The notes: a model not told the origin generated them from the sequence alone. Positions 11,497 to 22,514 are shown, counted from the first letter of the stretch. The stretch is 43,661 bases of DNA from an uncultured Verrucomicrobiota bacterium (GCA_903854475.1 CAINWP010000298.1:1-43661), one strand, 5' to 3'. Program-made: numbers and translations.

Positions 11497-12594
11497 TTAC
11501 AACGCGTTGAGGATCCGGTTCAGGTTCACATTCTTGGAGATGATCTCCTGAATGAGTTGGATCTTCTGACTGTCGTCGGGCCGGGTCTTCACGATTAAGT
11601 CGTGGACGACCGAGGCAGCACGGTAGCTGTCCTTGCCGGTGATGATTACTGGGCAGGGAAGATCTCGGAGTTGTTTGAGCATCGAGGTGGAGGGCTTGAT
11701 GTCGTCGGAGAGGATGAGTCCGGCGATGGGTTGCCGGGAGGCCTTCATTTGTTCGGTGGCCGCATTCAAGATGTCCTCCCGATCGGCAGGGACGATCATG
11801 ACCACGTTGGGCTTCAAGAGTGTTTTCGCCCGTTCCGCGCCCATGGCTCCGATGACCACCTGATTGACGATCTGGGTTAGCGGGGTTTTTCCAACCAAAA
11901 CCTCCGCCTCGAGCTCATCGGCGATCGCCCCGAGTGTCGGGCGCGAGAGGATGGGCTGGTAAGGCACCACCCCCAGCAGTTCGAGTCCCTTGCGCTTGAG
12001 GCCGCGCTGAGCGAACTCGGTGATATAGTCGAGTTTCTCGGGCAGCACTTTGTTGATGATGACCCCGATGACTTGAACCCCCTCTTGTTTGAAGAGGGCG
12101 TGGTTCATGACCGTTTCGTCGATGGGTTGGCCGATGCCGCCTCGGGTCACGATGACGACCTTGGCATTGAGCAATTTGGCAACGTTCGCGTTGGAGAGGT
12201 CGAAGACGCTGCCGACGCCGGCGTGGCCCGTGCCTTCGCAAAGCACGAAGTCTTTCTCCCAAGCCACTCGATCAAAGGCCTTGTGGATGCGCTTCACCAG
12301 GGCCTCGAGATTGGCCGACTGCAAATACTTGCGGGTGAAGTCCGGCTCGACCGCGATGGGAGACATGTCCACCAGCGGGCAGTTCAGCCGGAAGACGCGG
12401 TCCATGATCACGGCGTCTTCGTCGATCTTCTGCTCGTCGATTTCCACGAAGCGCTGACCCACCGGCTTGATGTAGCCGACCCGGCCATAGCGTTGCTGCA
12501 ATGCGGCGAGGAGTCCGAGCGAGGTGGTGGTCTTGCCATCATTCTGGCGAGTGGCCGCGATGAAGACCCGGGGAGTCAGCAGGTTCTGAAGCAT
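11497..12594 (-). CDS. P-loop (BioD/CobB-like) + DRTGG domain protein resembling the N-terminal half of long Pta
   Basis: FIAATRQNDGKTTTSLGLLAALQQRYGRVGYIKPVGQ. Central domain consistent with DRTGG. Adjacent to pta. Confidence 0.85.
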   Translation of the reverse strand: MLQNLLTPRVFIAATRQNDGKTTTSLGLLAALQQRYGRVGYIKPVGQRFVEIDEQKIDEDAVIMDRVFRLNCPLVDMSPIAVEPDFTRKYLQSANLEALVKRIHKAFDRVAWEKDFVLCEGTGHAGVGSVFDLSNANVAKLLNAKVVIVTRGGIGQPIDETVMNHALFKQEGVQVIGVIINKVLPEKLDYITEFAQRGLKRKGLELLGVVPYQPILSRPTLGAIADELEAEVLVGKTPLTQIVNQVVIGAMGAERAKTLLKPNVVMIVPADREDILNAATEQMKASRQPIAGLILSDDIKPSTSMLKQLRDLPCPVIITGKDSYRAASVVHDLIVKTRPDDSQKIQLIQEIISKNVNLNRILNAL

Positions 12595-12638
12595 GGACCG
12601 GAGGTGGCTCGGGGTGGTGAGTCAGGGGGATGAACGTT

Positions 12639-13694
12639 TCAGAGGTCGCCCGGCAAGTTTTCGCCGGCGCCGGGGTAGAGATGTTGGTAGTCGATGCTTT
12701 GCAGCCCAACGATGGCGGCCACGCCCAGGATGTCGTGGGAACTGCTGCCGCGTGATAGGTCAGCGGCGGGACGATCCAGACCGAGCAGGATCTGGCCGTA
12801 GGCGTTGGCCCGGGCCACGTGCTGGATGAGCTTGCTGGCGATGTTGCCTGAATTGAGGTCGGGGAAGATGAGCACGTTGGCCTTTCCGGCCACCTTGCTG
12901 TCCGGCAGCTTGCGCAAGGCGATCTCTGGGATGAGCGCGGCATCGACTTGCAGTTCACCGTCGAAATCGGCTTCGAAGCCCATCTCGTGGGCTTTTTGCT
13001 GAGCCAATCCCGTGGCGGCCTTGACCTTCATCAGACTGGGTTGAGTGGCACTGCCTTTGGTGGAGTAGCTCAGGAGGGCCACGCGGGGGCGGACCCCGGA
13101 GATTTGCCGCGCCAGGCGGGCTGTGGAGATGGCGATGTCGGCCAATTGGTCGACGGTGGGTTCCGGGATGACACCGCAATCACCCATGAACAGCACACCG
13201 CGATCGCCAAAGCGGGTGTCCTCGACCTCCATCACCATGCAGGAGGAGGCGGTGGTGGTCTTCGGGGCGACCTTGATGATTTGGAAGAGGGGTCGGAGAA
13301 CGCCGCCCGAGATTTCATTGGCACCGGAGACCAGACCGTCGGCCTGCTTCATGGCCACCATCATCGCGCCGAAGTAGTTGGGCTTGATCATGGCTTCGCG
13401 AGCTTCCTGCTCTTCGATGCCCTTGCCCCGGCGAAGCAGCATGAAGCGCCGCACGAAGCTGTCGAGATCCGGGCTTTCCGACGGGTTGATGAGGCGAATG
13501 CCCTCGAGAGATACATTCAGAGCCGCCGCGGCCTCTTTGATGGCCAGTCGGTCTCCTAACAAAATCGGAGCCCCGAGGCGGAGAGAAAAGAACTGGCGAG
13601 CCGCCTGGATGACCCGGGGTTCGGTGCCTTCAGGAAAGACGATCCGCTTGGGGTGACGTTGGAGCTTCTCGATGACGCCGCCAATGAAACGCAT
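12639..13694 (-). CDS. pta: Phosphate acetyltransferase (PTA_PTB domain)
   Basis: RIVFPEGTEPRVIQAARQ, ADGLVSGA, LSYSTKGSA, NVLIFPDLNSGNIASKLIQH. Start chosen at MRFIGG; the ORF extends to 13733. Confidence 0.9.
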   Translation of the reverse strand: MRFIGGVIEKLQRHPKRIVFPEGTEPRVIQAARQFFSLRLGAPILLGDRLAIKEAAAALNVSLEGIRLINPSESPDLDSFVRRFMLLRRGKGIEEQEAREAMIKPNYFGAMMVAMKQADGLVSGANEISGGVLRPLFQIIKVAPKTTTASSCMVMEVEDTRFGDRGVLFMGDCGVIPEPTVDQLADIAISTARLARQISGVRPRVALLSYSTKGSATQPSLMKVKAATGLAQQKAHEMGFEADFDGELQVDAALIPEIALRKLPDSKVAGKANVLIFPDLNSGNIASKLIQHVARANAYGQILLGLDRPAADLSRGSSSHDILGVAAIVGLQSIDYQHLYPGAGENLPGDL

Positions 13695-13754
13695 GGCCGG
13701 ACCATGGCCGAGCCGCTCACGCCCCACAAGCATGGCCTCGGCTCCTTGTGAGGA

Positions 13755-13803
13755 ACGAAAAAACCCGCGGCTTCAGGTCTTTCGACCGAGGCCGCGGGTT
13801 CTT
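13755..13803 (-). terminator. Rho-independent terminator of acnA
   Basis: Minus strand aacccgcggc...gccgcgggttttttcg: strong stem plus T-tract directly after the acnA stop. Confidence 0.92.
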
Positions 13804-13817
13804 CGGTGCAGTGGCGA

Positions 13818-16508
13818 TTAGGCCTTGGCCACCAGTTGGCGCAGGACGTAGGGCAGGATGCCGCCGTGCTGGTAATATTCGATCTCGATCGGGGTATCGA
13901 TGCGGCAAATGACCTCGACATTCTCCACCGTGCCGCACTTGCGGGTGATGCGCAGGGTCAGGTCTTGTTGGGGTTTGACCGAGGGGCTTAGACCAATGAT
14001 GTCGAAGGTCTCCGTGCCGTCGAGGTGCAGACTTCGTGCGCTGGCGCCGTCCTTGAACTGGAGGGGCAGAACGCCCATACCCAATAAATTGGAGCGGTGA
14101 ATGCGTTCGAAGCTCTCAGCGACGACCACCTTCACGCCGAGCAAGCTGGTGCCCTTGGCGGCCCAGTCACGGCTGGAACCGGTGCCGTATTCCTGGCCGG
14201 CGATGACGATGAGCGGGGTGCCGGTGGCTTGATAGGCCACGGCCGCATCATAGATGGAAGTCTTCTGGCCATCGGGGCCGAAGGTGTTGCCGCCTTCTTC
14301 GCCGCCGAGCATCAAGTTCTTGATGCGGACGTTGGCGAAGGTGCCGCGGGTCATGATGCGGTCGTTGCCGCGGCGGCTGCCGTAGCTGTTGAAGTCGGCG
14401 AACTCCACGTGGCTGTTCACCAGGAATTGACCGGCCGGTGAACTCTTCTTGATGGCGCCGGCCGGTGAGATGTGGTCGGTGGTCACCGAATCCCCGAAGA
14501 TGCCCAGGGCACGGGCCCCGCGGATCTCAGAAATGGTGCCCGGCTGCATACCGAACTGGGTGAAGAATGGAGGCTCTTGGATGTAGGTGGAGTTGCCGTC
14601 CCACTCGTACACATTGCCCACGCTCGAAGAGATTTCGTTCCACTTCGGGTTCTGGGCCGCGAAGTCGGTGTAGAGTGCCCGGAAGATCTCGGGCTTGAGG
14701 GCCGACTGCAAGGTGTCGCGCACCTCGGTGAGGCTGGGCCAGATGTCCTTCAGGAACACCGGTCCGTTGGTGCCTTCACCGATGGGCTCGGTGGTCAGGT
14801 CCTTGTCGACCCGGCCCGCCAGCGCGAAGGCCACCACCAGTGGCGGCGACATCAGGAAGTTTGCCTTAATGTTCTGATGGACGCGGGCTTCAAAGTTGCG
14901 ATTGCCCGACAAGACGGAGGCGGCCACCAGCTCGTTATTCACCACGGCTTCTTCGATCTTGGCGTCGAGCGGACCAGAGTTGCCGATGCAGGTCGTGCAG
15001 CCGTAGCCCACCGTCTGGAAGCCCAGCTGATCGAGATAGGTTTGCAGCCCGGTCTTGTTGAGGTAATCGGTGACCACCCGGCTGCCCGGGGCCAGCGATG
15101 ACTTCACCGACGGGTTGAGCTTCAGGCCCTTCTCGATGGCCTTCTTAGCCAGCAAGCCCGCAGCCAGCATGACCGTGGGGTTGGAGGTGTTGGTGCAGCT
15201 GGTGATGGCGGCGATGAGCACCGAGCCGTGTCCGATCTTCGAGCCGCCGACTTCGGCGCTGACCGACGCGAAGTCTTCGGCCTTCTTGCCGAAGCCGTTC
15301 TCGGTCACTGGCTTGCTGAAGGAACCCACGAAGCTGGACTTGAGGTTCTGCAGCTCGATGCGGTCTTGCGGGCGCTTCGGGCCGGCCACGCTGGGCACCA
15401 CGGTGGAGAGGTCGAGCTCGACCACTTGGGAGTATTCGATCTGCCCCTTCTGTGGCATGCCCCACAGGCCCTGGGCCTGGTAGTAGTTCTTGTAGAGGGC
15501 GATATGCTCTTCGGTGCGGCCGGTGGCACGGAGGTAGTTGACGCATTCGTCATCGATGGGGAAGAAGCCCATCGTGGCTCCGTATTCCGGGGCCATGTTG
15601 GCGATGGTGGCGCGGTCCACTAGCGGGAGCGCGGCGGCACCCGGGCCAAAGAACTCCACGAACTTTCCAACAACCTTAGCCTTGCGCAGAATCTGGGTGA
15701 CAGTCAGCGCCACATCGGTGGCAGTGACGCCTTCGCGAATGGTCCCGGTCAGGTGCACACCCACGACATCGGGAGTGAGGAAGTACACGGGCTGACCCAG
15801 CATGCCTGCCTCGGCTTCAATGCCGCCCACGCCCCAACCGACGATACCCAGACCATTGATCATGGTGGTGTGGGAATCGGTGCCCACCAGCGTGTCAGGA
15901 TAATAGACGCCGCCCGCGCTCAGGACACCCTTAGCCAAGTATTCCAAGTTGACCTGGTGGACAATGCCAATGCCCGGGGGGACGACCTTGAAGGTGTCGA
16001 AGGCCTGCATGCCCCACTTGAGGAACTGGTAGCGCTCGCGGTTGCGGGTGAACTCCAGGTCGAGGTTCTTCTGGAGCGAGTCACCGGAGCCGGCGAAATC
16101 CACCTGCACCGAATGGTCGACCACGAGGTCCACGGGCACCAGGGGTTCGATGATCTTGGGGTTCTTGCCCAGCTTGGCCACGGCGGAGCGCATCGCTGCC
16201 AGATCCACCAGGAGCGGCACACCGGTGAAGTCTTGCAAGACGATCCGCGCCACCACGAAGGGGATCTCGGCCGTTCGGGACTCGTTGGCTTTCCAGTTGG
16301 CCAACTCGCGGACATTGGCCTCCTGCACCTTCAATCCGTCGCAGTTGCGGAGCACGCTCTCCAGAACCAGTCGAACGGAGACCGGGAGTTTGGAGATGGG
16401 GCCCACGCCCGCCTTTTCCAGGGCGGGAAGGCTATAGAATTGGCCGGTGCTGCCATTGCCCAGATCGAAGGATTGGAGGGTGTTGAACAGGTTGTGCGGA
16501 GTGCTCAT
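13818..16508 (-). CDS. acnA: Aconitate hydratase
   Basis: 896 aa. [74 protein letters not shown]. Confidence 0.97.
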   Translation of the reverse strand: MSTPHNLFNTLQSFDLGNGSTGQFYSLPALEKAGVGPISKLPVSVRLVLESVLRNCDGLKVQEANVRELANWKANESRTAEIPFVVARIVLQDFTGVPLLVDLAAMRSAVAKLGKNPKIIEPLVPVDLVVDHSVQVDFAGSGDSLQKNLDLEFTRNRERYQFLKWGMQAFDTFKVVPPGIGIVHQVNLEYLAKGVLSAGGVYYPDTLVGTDSHTTMINGLGIVGWGVGGIEAEAGMLGQPVYFLTPDVVGVHLTGTIREGVTATDVALTVTQILRKAKVVGKFVEFFGPGAAALPLVDRATIANMAPEYGATMGFFPIDDECVNYLRATGRTEEHIALYKNYYQAQGLWGMPQKGQIEYSQVVELDLSTVVPSVAGPKRPQDRIELQNLKSSFVGSFSKPVTENGFGKKAEDFASVSAEVGGSKIGHGSVLIAAITSCTNTSNPTVMLAAGLLAKKAIEKGLKLNPSVKSSLAPGSRVVTDYLNKTGLQTYLDQLGFQTVGYGCTTCIGNSGPLDAKIEEAVVNNELVAASVLSGNRNFEARVHQNIKANFLMSPPLVVAFALAGRVDKDLTTEPIGEGTNGPVFLKDIWPSLTEVRDTLQSALKPEIFRALYTDFAAQNPKWNEISSSVGNVYEWDGNSTYIQEPPFFTQFGMQPGTISEIRGARALGIFGDSVTTDHISPAGAIKKSSPAGQFLVNSHVEFADFNSYGSRRGNDRIMTRGTFANVRIKNLMLGGEEGGNTFGPDGQKTSIYDAAVAYQATGTPLIVIAGQEYGTGSSRDWAAKGTSLLGVKVVVAESFERIHRSNLLGMGVLPLQFKDGASARSLHLDGTETFDIIGLSPSVKPQQDLTLRITRKCGTVENVEVICRIDTPIEIEYYQHGGILPYVLRQLVAKA

Positions 16509-16604
16509 TGACAGGGTTGCTTAGGAGAAAGCGGTGTATTGTCGTCAGAATTGCGGTTTGTGAGTCAGAGCGTCAAGAAACCGAAGTCGGTGGTTCCTGT
16601 TGTT

Positions 16605-18584
16605 TCAGAAAATTTGGCCGGGTGATTCACCACGGCAAAGCTTGCGATAAGTGGCCAAGGCCAGCAGAGGCCAGGCGTTCCGGTACATGTCGTACTTCAG
16701 GTAGAACACGCATGGGAACCCGGTGCCGGTGATCTCATCTTCGGTCCACGATCCGTCCGCATTGTGGTTGCGGATGAGCCAGTCGATGCCCCGGTGGATG
16801 GCGGGGTCGGTGGGATCGCCCAGGGCGCAAAGGCCCATGATGGCCCAGGCGGTCTGGGACGCGGTGGCGGGCCCGGTTCCCTTGAAGATGGGGTCGTCGT
16901 AAGTGTTGCAACGCTCGCCCCAACCACCGTCGGGCAATTGGACGCTGCGCAGCCAGTGGGCGCCGCGTTGGAGCCAGGGCTCCTGCATGTTCCAGTTCAT
17001 GGCCTTCATGCCTCGCAGCACCTGCCAGGTTCCGTAGATGTAGTTGACCCCCCAGCGGCCGTACCACGATCCGTCGGTCTCTTGCTGGGTTTTCAGATAG
17101 GCGATGCCCCGCTGTACTTGGGGGCAATTGCGGTTCCATCCTTCGTAGCCCAGCAATTCGAGAATGCGCGCCGTGATGTCCGCACACTCGGGGTCGAGCA
17201 TGGCGTTGTGGTCGGCGAAAGGGACTTTCTCGAGAATGGACTTGGTGCAGTCCTTGTCGAAGGCGGCCCATCCGCCGTCCCTGCACTGAAAGGTCATCAT
17301 CCACCGGATGGCTCGATCCCGGCATTCATCCCGACGCTTCGGATTATCCGTCGGGATCAACCGCATCGCCAGGAGGACCATGGCCGTGTCGTCCACGTCC
17401 GGGTTCCACTGGTTGGCGTATTCAAAGACCCAGCCGGAGGCCTCGACGTCTGCTGGGTTCTTGTGGATCCAGTCCCCCCGGAAACGGATCTCTTTGTCCA
17501 TCAGCCATTCGGCCGCGCGCTTCAGCTTGGGGTGATGGGCCGGCACGCCCGATTCACGGAGGCAAATGGCCACGATGGCGCTGTCCCACACGGGTGAGAA
17601 GCAGGGCTCGATGCGTACGGAATCCTCCGTGAAGTGCATGAGCTTCTGCAGTTCGTGATGCGCCCGAACCACCTGCGGATGATCATCCGGATAGCCCAGT
17701 GCGATGAGTGCAATGAGTGCATTAAGCATCGCCGGAAAAATTGCAGCCAGTCCGCCGCTGCCTTCGAAACGCTCCAGCATCCATCTCTCGGCCCGCTTGA
17801 GGGCCCGATCGCGGAACGGATGGAGGCCTTGGCGACTCACCCACTCGGCCAACTTATGCAGGCGATCGAGCCATAGAAAAATATTCCGTAGCGAAAAGTC
17901 GAAATAGCGCGGACGCAGGCTCTCATCGAGTTCCCACTTCCCGTTGGGGAAGAGTTCATCGAGGTTTACCTGAACCTTCCGCGTGGGCCGGAAGTGGTTG
18001 ATGATCGCCAGTGGGATGATCATGGCCCGCGACCAGTTGCTCATCTCCCAGAAGTTGACATGGAACCACTTGCCGATGAGGAGGACCTCGCAGGGAATGG
18101 TGGGTACGTGGTTCCAGGCCGCCAAGCCAATGAGGGCTAAGTAGAGCTTGGAGAAGGTGTTCATCCGGGGCACCCCTCCCAATGAGCGAGCCATTTCTCG
18201 AGCCCGGAGCATCCGCGGGTCGGTGGTGGGGATGCCCGCCAACTTGAGGGCCAGGTAGGCCTTGACCGTTGCATTCACCTCCGCCGGGCCGTGGGGATAG
18301 ATGTTCCATCCCCCGTCGGGGAGTTGCTTTTCGAAGATGTGGTGCACGGCCTTGCGCTGCCAGACCGGGTCCACCTTCCCCCACCAGTGATAGAAGGCGA
18401 CCATGTCGGCGACGAGCGTCACATCGACCATTAATTCGCCCACCCAATACCCCTCGGGCTTTTGCTCGGACAGCAAGTAGCTCTGGGATCGGGTGATCGC
18501 AGCATCAAGATCGGGATGGGCGGAAAAGTTAGGCTTTCCCGAGGCGCTGTCCGCAGGCCGGAGCGGCGCTTGACTCACTAACAT
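16605..18584 (-). CDS. shc: Squalene-hopene cyclase
   Basis: 659 aa. DVDDTAMVL catalytic motif and several QW-type repeats (QCRDGGWAAFD, QQETDGSWYGRWGVNYIYGTW, QLPDGGWGE). Confidence 0.95.
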   Translation of the reverse strand: MLVSQAPLRPADSASGKPNFSAHPDLDAAITRSQSYLLSEQKPEGYWVGELMVDVTLVADMVAFYHWWGKVDPVWQRKAVHHIFEKQLPDGGWNIYPHGPAEVNATVKAYLALKLAGIPTTDPRMLRAREMARSLGGVPRMNTFSKLYLALIGLAAWNHVPTIPCEVLLIGKWFHVNFWEMSNWSRAMIIPLAIINHFRPTRKVQVNLDELFPNGKWELDESLRPRYFDFSLRNIFLWLDRLHKLAEWVSRQGLHPFRDRALKRAERWMLERFEGSGGLAAIFPAMLNALIALIALGYPDDHPQVVRAHHELQKLMHFTEDSVRIEPCFSPVWDSAIVAICLRESGVPAHHPKLKRAAEWLMDKEIRFRGDWIHKNPADVEASGWVFEYANQWNPDVDDTAMVLLAMRLIPTDNPKRRDECRDRAIRWMMTFQCRDGGWAAFDKDCTKSILEKVPFADHNAMLDPECADITARILELLGYEGWNRNCPQVQRGIAYLKTQQETDGSWYGRWGVNYIYGTWQVLRGMKAMNWNMQEPWLQRGAHWLRSVQLPDGGWGERCNTYDDPIFKGTGPATASQTAWAIMGLCALGDPTDPAIHRGIDWLIRNHNADGSWTEDEITGTGFPCVFYLKYDMYRNAWPLLALATYRKLCRGESPGQIF

Positions 18585-18701
18585 GGCGGCAAGGATGCGG
18601 TGGGAGCTTCATCGCGCAAAGTGATTATTGATCCGCCGCCCTCGGCGGATTGTGCTGGTTTGGGACTTGGGCTTTGCGGGGCCTGTCCTTAACGTTGAGC
18701 T

Positions 18702-20099
18702 GTGTTCGGGAATCTTCGTAGCGTTCATTTCATCGGGATTGGCGGCTCGGCGATGGCCAGCGCGGCCGTCGCCATGCACGAGCTTGGGTACCAGGTCACC
18801 GGTTCTGATCAGGATGTGATTTATCCACCGATGTCCACGTTCTTGGCCGAACGGGGCATTCGAGTGATGGCCGGATACGCCGAGGTTAACCTCTCTCAGC
18901 GCCCCGACCTGGTGGTGGTTGGTAATGCGATCTCCCGCGGGAATCCGGAGGCCGAAGCGGTGTTGGAGCGAAAACTGCGCTACTGCTCATTGCCCGAATT
19001 ATTGAAGGAATTCTTCATTCGTGGGCGCCGTTCACTGGTGGTGACCGGCACCCATGGCAAGACCACGACTGCCTCGCTTCTGGCTTGGGTGCTGGAGAGT
19101 GAGGGGTTGAATCCGTCGTTCCTGATCGGTGGCATCCCGCGGAATTTGGGTCAGGGAGCGCGGTTTACTGATTCGGAGTGGTTTGTGATCGAGGGCGACG
19201 AGTACGACACATCCTTTTTCGATAAGCGCTCCAAGTTCGTTCACTACCTGCCGGAGGTGGCCATCCTGAACAACTTGGAGTTCGACCACGCCGACATCTT
19301 CCCGACGCTGGCCGACATTCAGTTGAGTTTCCGCCGGTTCATCCACCTCATTCCCCGCAACGGTCTCCTGCTGGCCAATGGCGACGAAGCGAACATCACT
19401 CCGCTGCTGGATATTCGGCACTGCCCCGTCAAGCGTTTCGGCCTTGGGGTCGACAACGAACTGAGGGCCAGCGGTCTGGTCCTGAAGGAGGACAGTTCTG
19501 AGTTTGAATTGGGTGGAACTCGCTTTCGGATTCCCATGGTGGGCGAACTCAATGTGCGCAATGCCTTGGCGGTGGCCGCTGCGGCCCGCCACTGCGGCAT
19601 CCGTGATTCGGTCATCCAATCGGCCTTCGATTCCTTTCTGAGTGTGAAGCGGCGGATGGAGGTTCGGGGAGAGGCCGGTGGAGTTACTGTGATCGATGAT
19701 TTTGGTCACCACCCCACAGCGATCCGGGAGACGGTGCGGGCGTTACGGGTGAAGTTTCCCGGTCGTCGCATCTGGGCCGTGTTCGAGCCCCGTTCCAACA
19801 CGACGCGCCGCAATGTTTTCCAGCAGGAGTTGGTGGACGCTTTGGAACGGGCCGATGTCGTTGTGGTGGCCGAGGTGGCTCGGTTGGAACAGTTGCCGCT
19901 GGGTGAACGACTCAACCCGGAGAAGCTCATGCAGGACCTTCGCCTCACGGGCAAGCCGGCCTCCTATTTGCCGACCGTCGATTCCATCGTGGACCATGTG
20001 GGTTCTGGTGCACGCCCGGGTGATGTAGTGTGTGTCTTCAGCAACGGCGGCTTCGGAGATATTCATAACCGGTTGCTGGCTCGACTTGGGGCTCGTTGA
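18702..20099 (+). CDS. mpl: UDP-N-acetylmuramate:L-alanyl-gamma-D-glutamyl-meso-diaminopimelate ligase
   Basis: VHFIGIGGSAMASAAVAMHELGYQVTGSD, VTGTHGKTTTASLLAWVLE, DDFGHHPTAIRETVRALR. GTG start. Confidence 0.92.
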   Translation: MFGNLRSVHFIGIGGSAMASAAVAMHELGYQVTGSDQDVIYPPMSTFLAERGIRVMAGYAEVNLSQRPDLVVVGNAISRGNPEAEAVLERKLRYCSLPELLKEFFIRGRRSLVVTGTHGKTTTASLLAWVLESEGLNPSFLIGGIPRNLGQGARFTDSEWFVIEGDEYDTSFFDKRSKFVHYLPEVAILNNLEFDHADIFPTLADIQLSFRRFIHLIPRNGLLLANGDEANITPLLDIRHCPVKRFGLGVDNELRASGLVLKEDSSEFELGGTRFRIPMVGELNVRNALAVAAAARHCGIRDSVIQSAFDSFLSVKRRMEVRGEAGGVTVIDDFGHHPTAIRETVRALRVKFPGRRIWAVFEPRSNTTRRNVFQQELVDALERADVVVVAEVARLEQLPLGERLNPEKLMQDLRLTGKPASYLPTVDSIVDHVGSGARPGDVVCVFSNGGFGDIHNRLLARLGAR

Positions 20100-20156
20100 A
20101 TAAACGCTCATTCGGCGCGTCCGAAAACACTGTGGGCCCTTCTTGGGACTCACTGC

Positions 20157-20573
20157 ATGAACAAATCCAATGTTGTTGCGGCCGCGCTGATTGCGTGGTC
20201 TGCCACGGTCACCACCACCCTCAACGCCGGCAACGTCTCCTGGGGCGTCAGCGTCGGAAGCTGGGGAGGGGGAATCGGAGTCGGAGTTTCCGCTGGCTCC
20301 GGAGGCGGTCACGGTCATTGGGGCGGACACCATCACCATGGCGGTGGTTTTGTTTCCGTGGCGGCTCCGGTCGTCTATTCAGCGCCGCCTCCTCCACCAA
20401 TGGTGGTTTATGCTCCGACGCCGGTGGTCTATGCACCCGCGCCGGTGGTATATGCCCCTGCTCCCGTGGTGGTATACGCTCCTGCGCCAGTAGTTTATGC
20501 TCCTGTTCCGGTCTTCTACGCCCCTGCGCCGGTTTACTGCGCCCCTCGGTTTGCCTTTCGCGCCCGTTGGTAA
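20157..20573 (+). CDS. Secreted low-complexity protein with Gly/His-rich and VVYAPAP repeats
   Basis: N-terminal signal-like segment, GGGHGHWGGHHHHGGG, then tandem VVYAP(A/T/V)P repeats. Confidence 0.65.
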   Translation: MNKSNVVAAALIAWSATVTTTLNAGNVSWGVSVGSWGGGIGVGVSAGSGGGHGHWGGHHHHGGGFVSVAAPVVYSAPPPPPMVVYAPTPVVYAPAPVVYAPAPVVVYAPAPVVYAPVPVFYAPAPVYCAPRFAFRARW

Positions 20574-20726
20574 GACTGGGTTCGGCTGTTTGTTTGAGAC
20601 TGAGCCGATGCAATTTCTGTTGGATCAGTCGTTGCGGCTCAGGATCGGTAATAATGGGTTTCTGACGATTCTGAGTTAGGCGGGGTCTTCGGAGTTTGGG
20701 GTTTCCAAAGTTTCAGGAGTAATGAA

Positions 20727-20749
20727 AACGCCGCCCATTGGGCGGCGTT
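20727..20749 (-). terminator. Rho-independent terminator downstream of the 20804-21187 gene
   Basis: aacgccgccca-ttg-ggcggcgtt; minus-strand 3' side followed by ttttc. Confidence 0.75.
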
Positions 20750-20803
20750 GTGTTGAGGGTGTATTAACGATCTCGTTGATCGTTCTAGGGATAGCCTTCC
20801 CGC

Positions 20804-21187
20804 TTACTTCTCGTTCGTTTCGTTTTTCTTGGGGCGCTTGCTTCCCGCCGGGCGGTCACCCGGAGGTCGGTCACCGCGGGCGGCCTGCTTCTCCAGGCGC
20901 TCCAACTGCTGGGTCTCCTTGTCGCTCAGGGTGCCGGCGGCCTTCTTGGCCTTCAGGTCCTTGATGCGGGCTTCCATCTTGGCTTTGCGCTCCTTCAGCT
21001 TCTCGGCCTTTTCCGCCTCGGTGAGCTTGTCCCAGTCTTCGCGGGCGCCCTTGACTTTCTTGTCCACCTTCTCAGCGGTCGGAACCGGCGGGGCGGCAGG
21101 GGCGGCGGGCTTGGCGTCTTCGGCGGACAACGGGGCGAGGCTCAGGCCGATGAGGGTGGCCAGAAGGGCAATGGTGCGTTTGTTCAT
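20804..21187 (-). CDS. Small exported Lys/Glu-rich helical protein
   Basis: Signal peptide MNKRTIALLATLIGLSLAPLSA followed by a charged coiled-coil-like sequence. Confidence 0.65.
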   Translation of the reverse strand: MNKRTIALLATLIGLSLAPLSAEDAKPAAPAAPPVPTAEKVDKKVKGAREDWDKLTEAEKAEKLKERKAKMEARIKDLKAKKAAGTLSDKETQQLERLEKQAARGDRPPGDRPAGSKRPKKNETNEK

Positions 21188-21312
21188 GAGTGTTGATCTA
21201 AAGTTGGATGTCCGAGTTTTCCGGACAGTCGGTACGTAGATCCAGACCTATCCGGGACTCCTCAGGTTACAAAGCGGTGCGTTCATCGGTCGGTTGTGCT
21301 AGCGTAGCGGCC

Positions 21313-22287
21313 ATGAGCGATGTCCTCGCCGGAGCCTTGAGTCTTCTGTTGGCCACCAACAAAACCGCGTTGCTGAACACGGCGTTGGTGGAACGGGCGG
21401 GGATCGTGGTTCCAGTGAATGCCACCAACGATCCGTTAGAGGTCGAATTCCAGGCCATCCTTCGGTTGGATGACCGTGTGAGTGATGAGGTGGAACGGTG
21501 GTTAGATGCATTGCCCGACGGCGCCGAGGTGAGTGCGGAACTCAAGGCGAGGATCGACGGCCGCCATGAAGAGGTGCGTAAGCGCTACACAGCCTTCATG
21601 GAAAAGAATCCCAAGAATGCCCGCGCGGTGATTGCCTACGGTAGTTTCTTGGGGGACATCGGCGACGAATTCGCCATGGCCGATCAGTGGGAAAAGGCGC
21701 GCGCCATGGATCCTTCGAATCCGGCGGTTTGGAATAATTTGGCCGGTCATTACGCGCACCGTGGTCCCATCGAGAAGGCCTTCCCGTATTTCGAAAAGGC
21801 TATCGAATTGAAGCCTACTGAGGCCCAGTACTGGCATTCTCTCGGGACGGTGACCTATCTCTTTCGTCGCGACGCTGAGAAGTATTACGGCATTGATGAA
21901 CAAGGTGTGTTCAAGAAGGCCTTCGAGTTCTACGCCAAAGCCACCGCGTTGCGTCCGCTGGATTTCAAGCTCGCCTCCGATGTTGCCCAAACTTGGTATG
22001 GCGTGAAGCCTGCCACTGCTGAGACCGAAGCGGCCAAGAAGGCGGCCGAACTGGTGGTTATTGATTCAGGGCTCGGGGCTTGGACCAATGCCTTGCGTCT
22101 GGCCACGCTGGACGAGGAACGTGAAGGAGTCCGCTTACACATGGCCCGTTGGCAAATCAAGGCGGGTCGATGGTCGGAGGCTCGGACCCATCTGGATGGT
22201 GTAACCAACGAAGTTCATGCGACTGTGAAGGTTCGGATCGAACGCACTTGGCGCGAGAAACAAGGTTTGCCGCCCGAGTCCAAGTAG
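21313..22287 (+). CDS. Tetratricopeptide repeat protein
   Basis: TPR-like repeats (NPAVWNNLAGHYAHRGPIEKAFPYFEKAIELKPTEAQYWHSLGTVTYLF). Start chosen at MSDVLAG. Confidence 0.75.
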   Translation: MSDVLAGALSLLLATNKTALLNTALVERAGIVVPVNATNDPLEVEFQAILRLDDRVSDEVERWLDALPDGAEVSAELKARIDGRHEEVRKRYTAFMEKNPKNARAVIAYGSFLGDIGDEFAMADQWEKARAMDPSNPAVWNNLAGHYAHRGPIEKAFPYFEKAIELKPTEAQYWHSLGTVTYLFRRDAEKYYGIDEQGVFKKAFEFYAKATALRPLDFKLASDVAQTWYGVKPATAETEAAKKAAELVVIDSGLGAWTNALRLATLDEEREGVRLHMARWQIKAGRWSEARTHLDGVTNEVHATVKVRIERTWREKQGLPPESK

Positions 22288-22432
22288 TGGGTCACAGGAT
22301 TGGATGGCAAGCTGCCCAAAGGGAACCCCGGAGATCGGCTCGAGTTTACGCCGGTGGCGATTTCGCGAATCAAAGGGCGTTCTGCGTAGATGCTGCTAAT
22401 GGGCTCAATTGCAATGGGCTAAATTACGGACC

Positions 22433-22468
22433 CAAAAAAGGCCGCCCGGATTGCGCCGGGCGGCCTGT
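22433..22468 (-). terminator. Rho-independent terminator of ppdK
   Basis: Minus strand caggccgcccggcgcaatccgggcggccttttttggg. Confidence 0.9.
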
Positions 22469-22514
22469 TTGAAAATTCGCCTGCCGGTTTTAGAACCGGT
22501 CAGGTCGGACGGAG

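Noticed and set aside
14097-16511. Antisense ORFs over acnA, similar ones over pnp (5952-7442), shc, pta and others
   Set aside because: Opposite-strand shadows of conserved genes.
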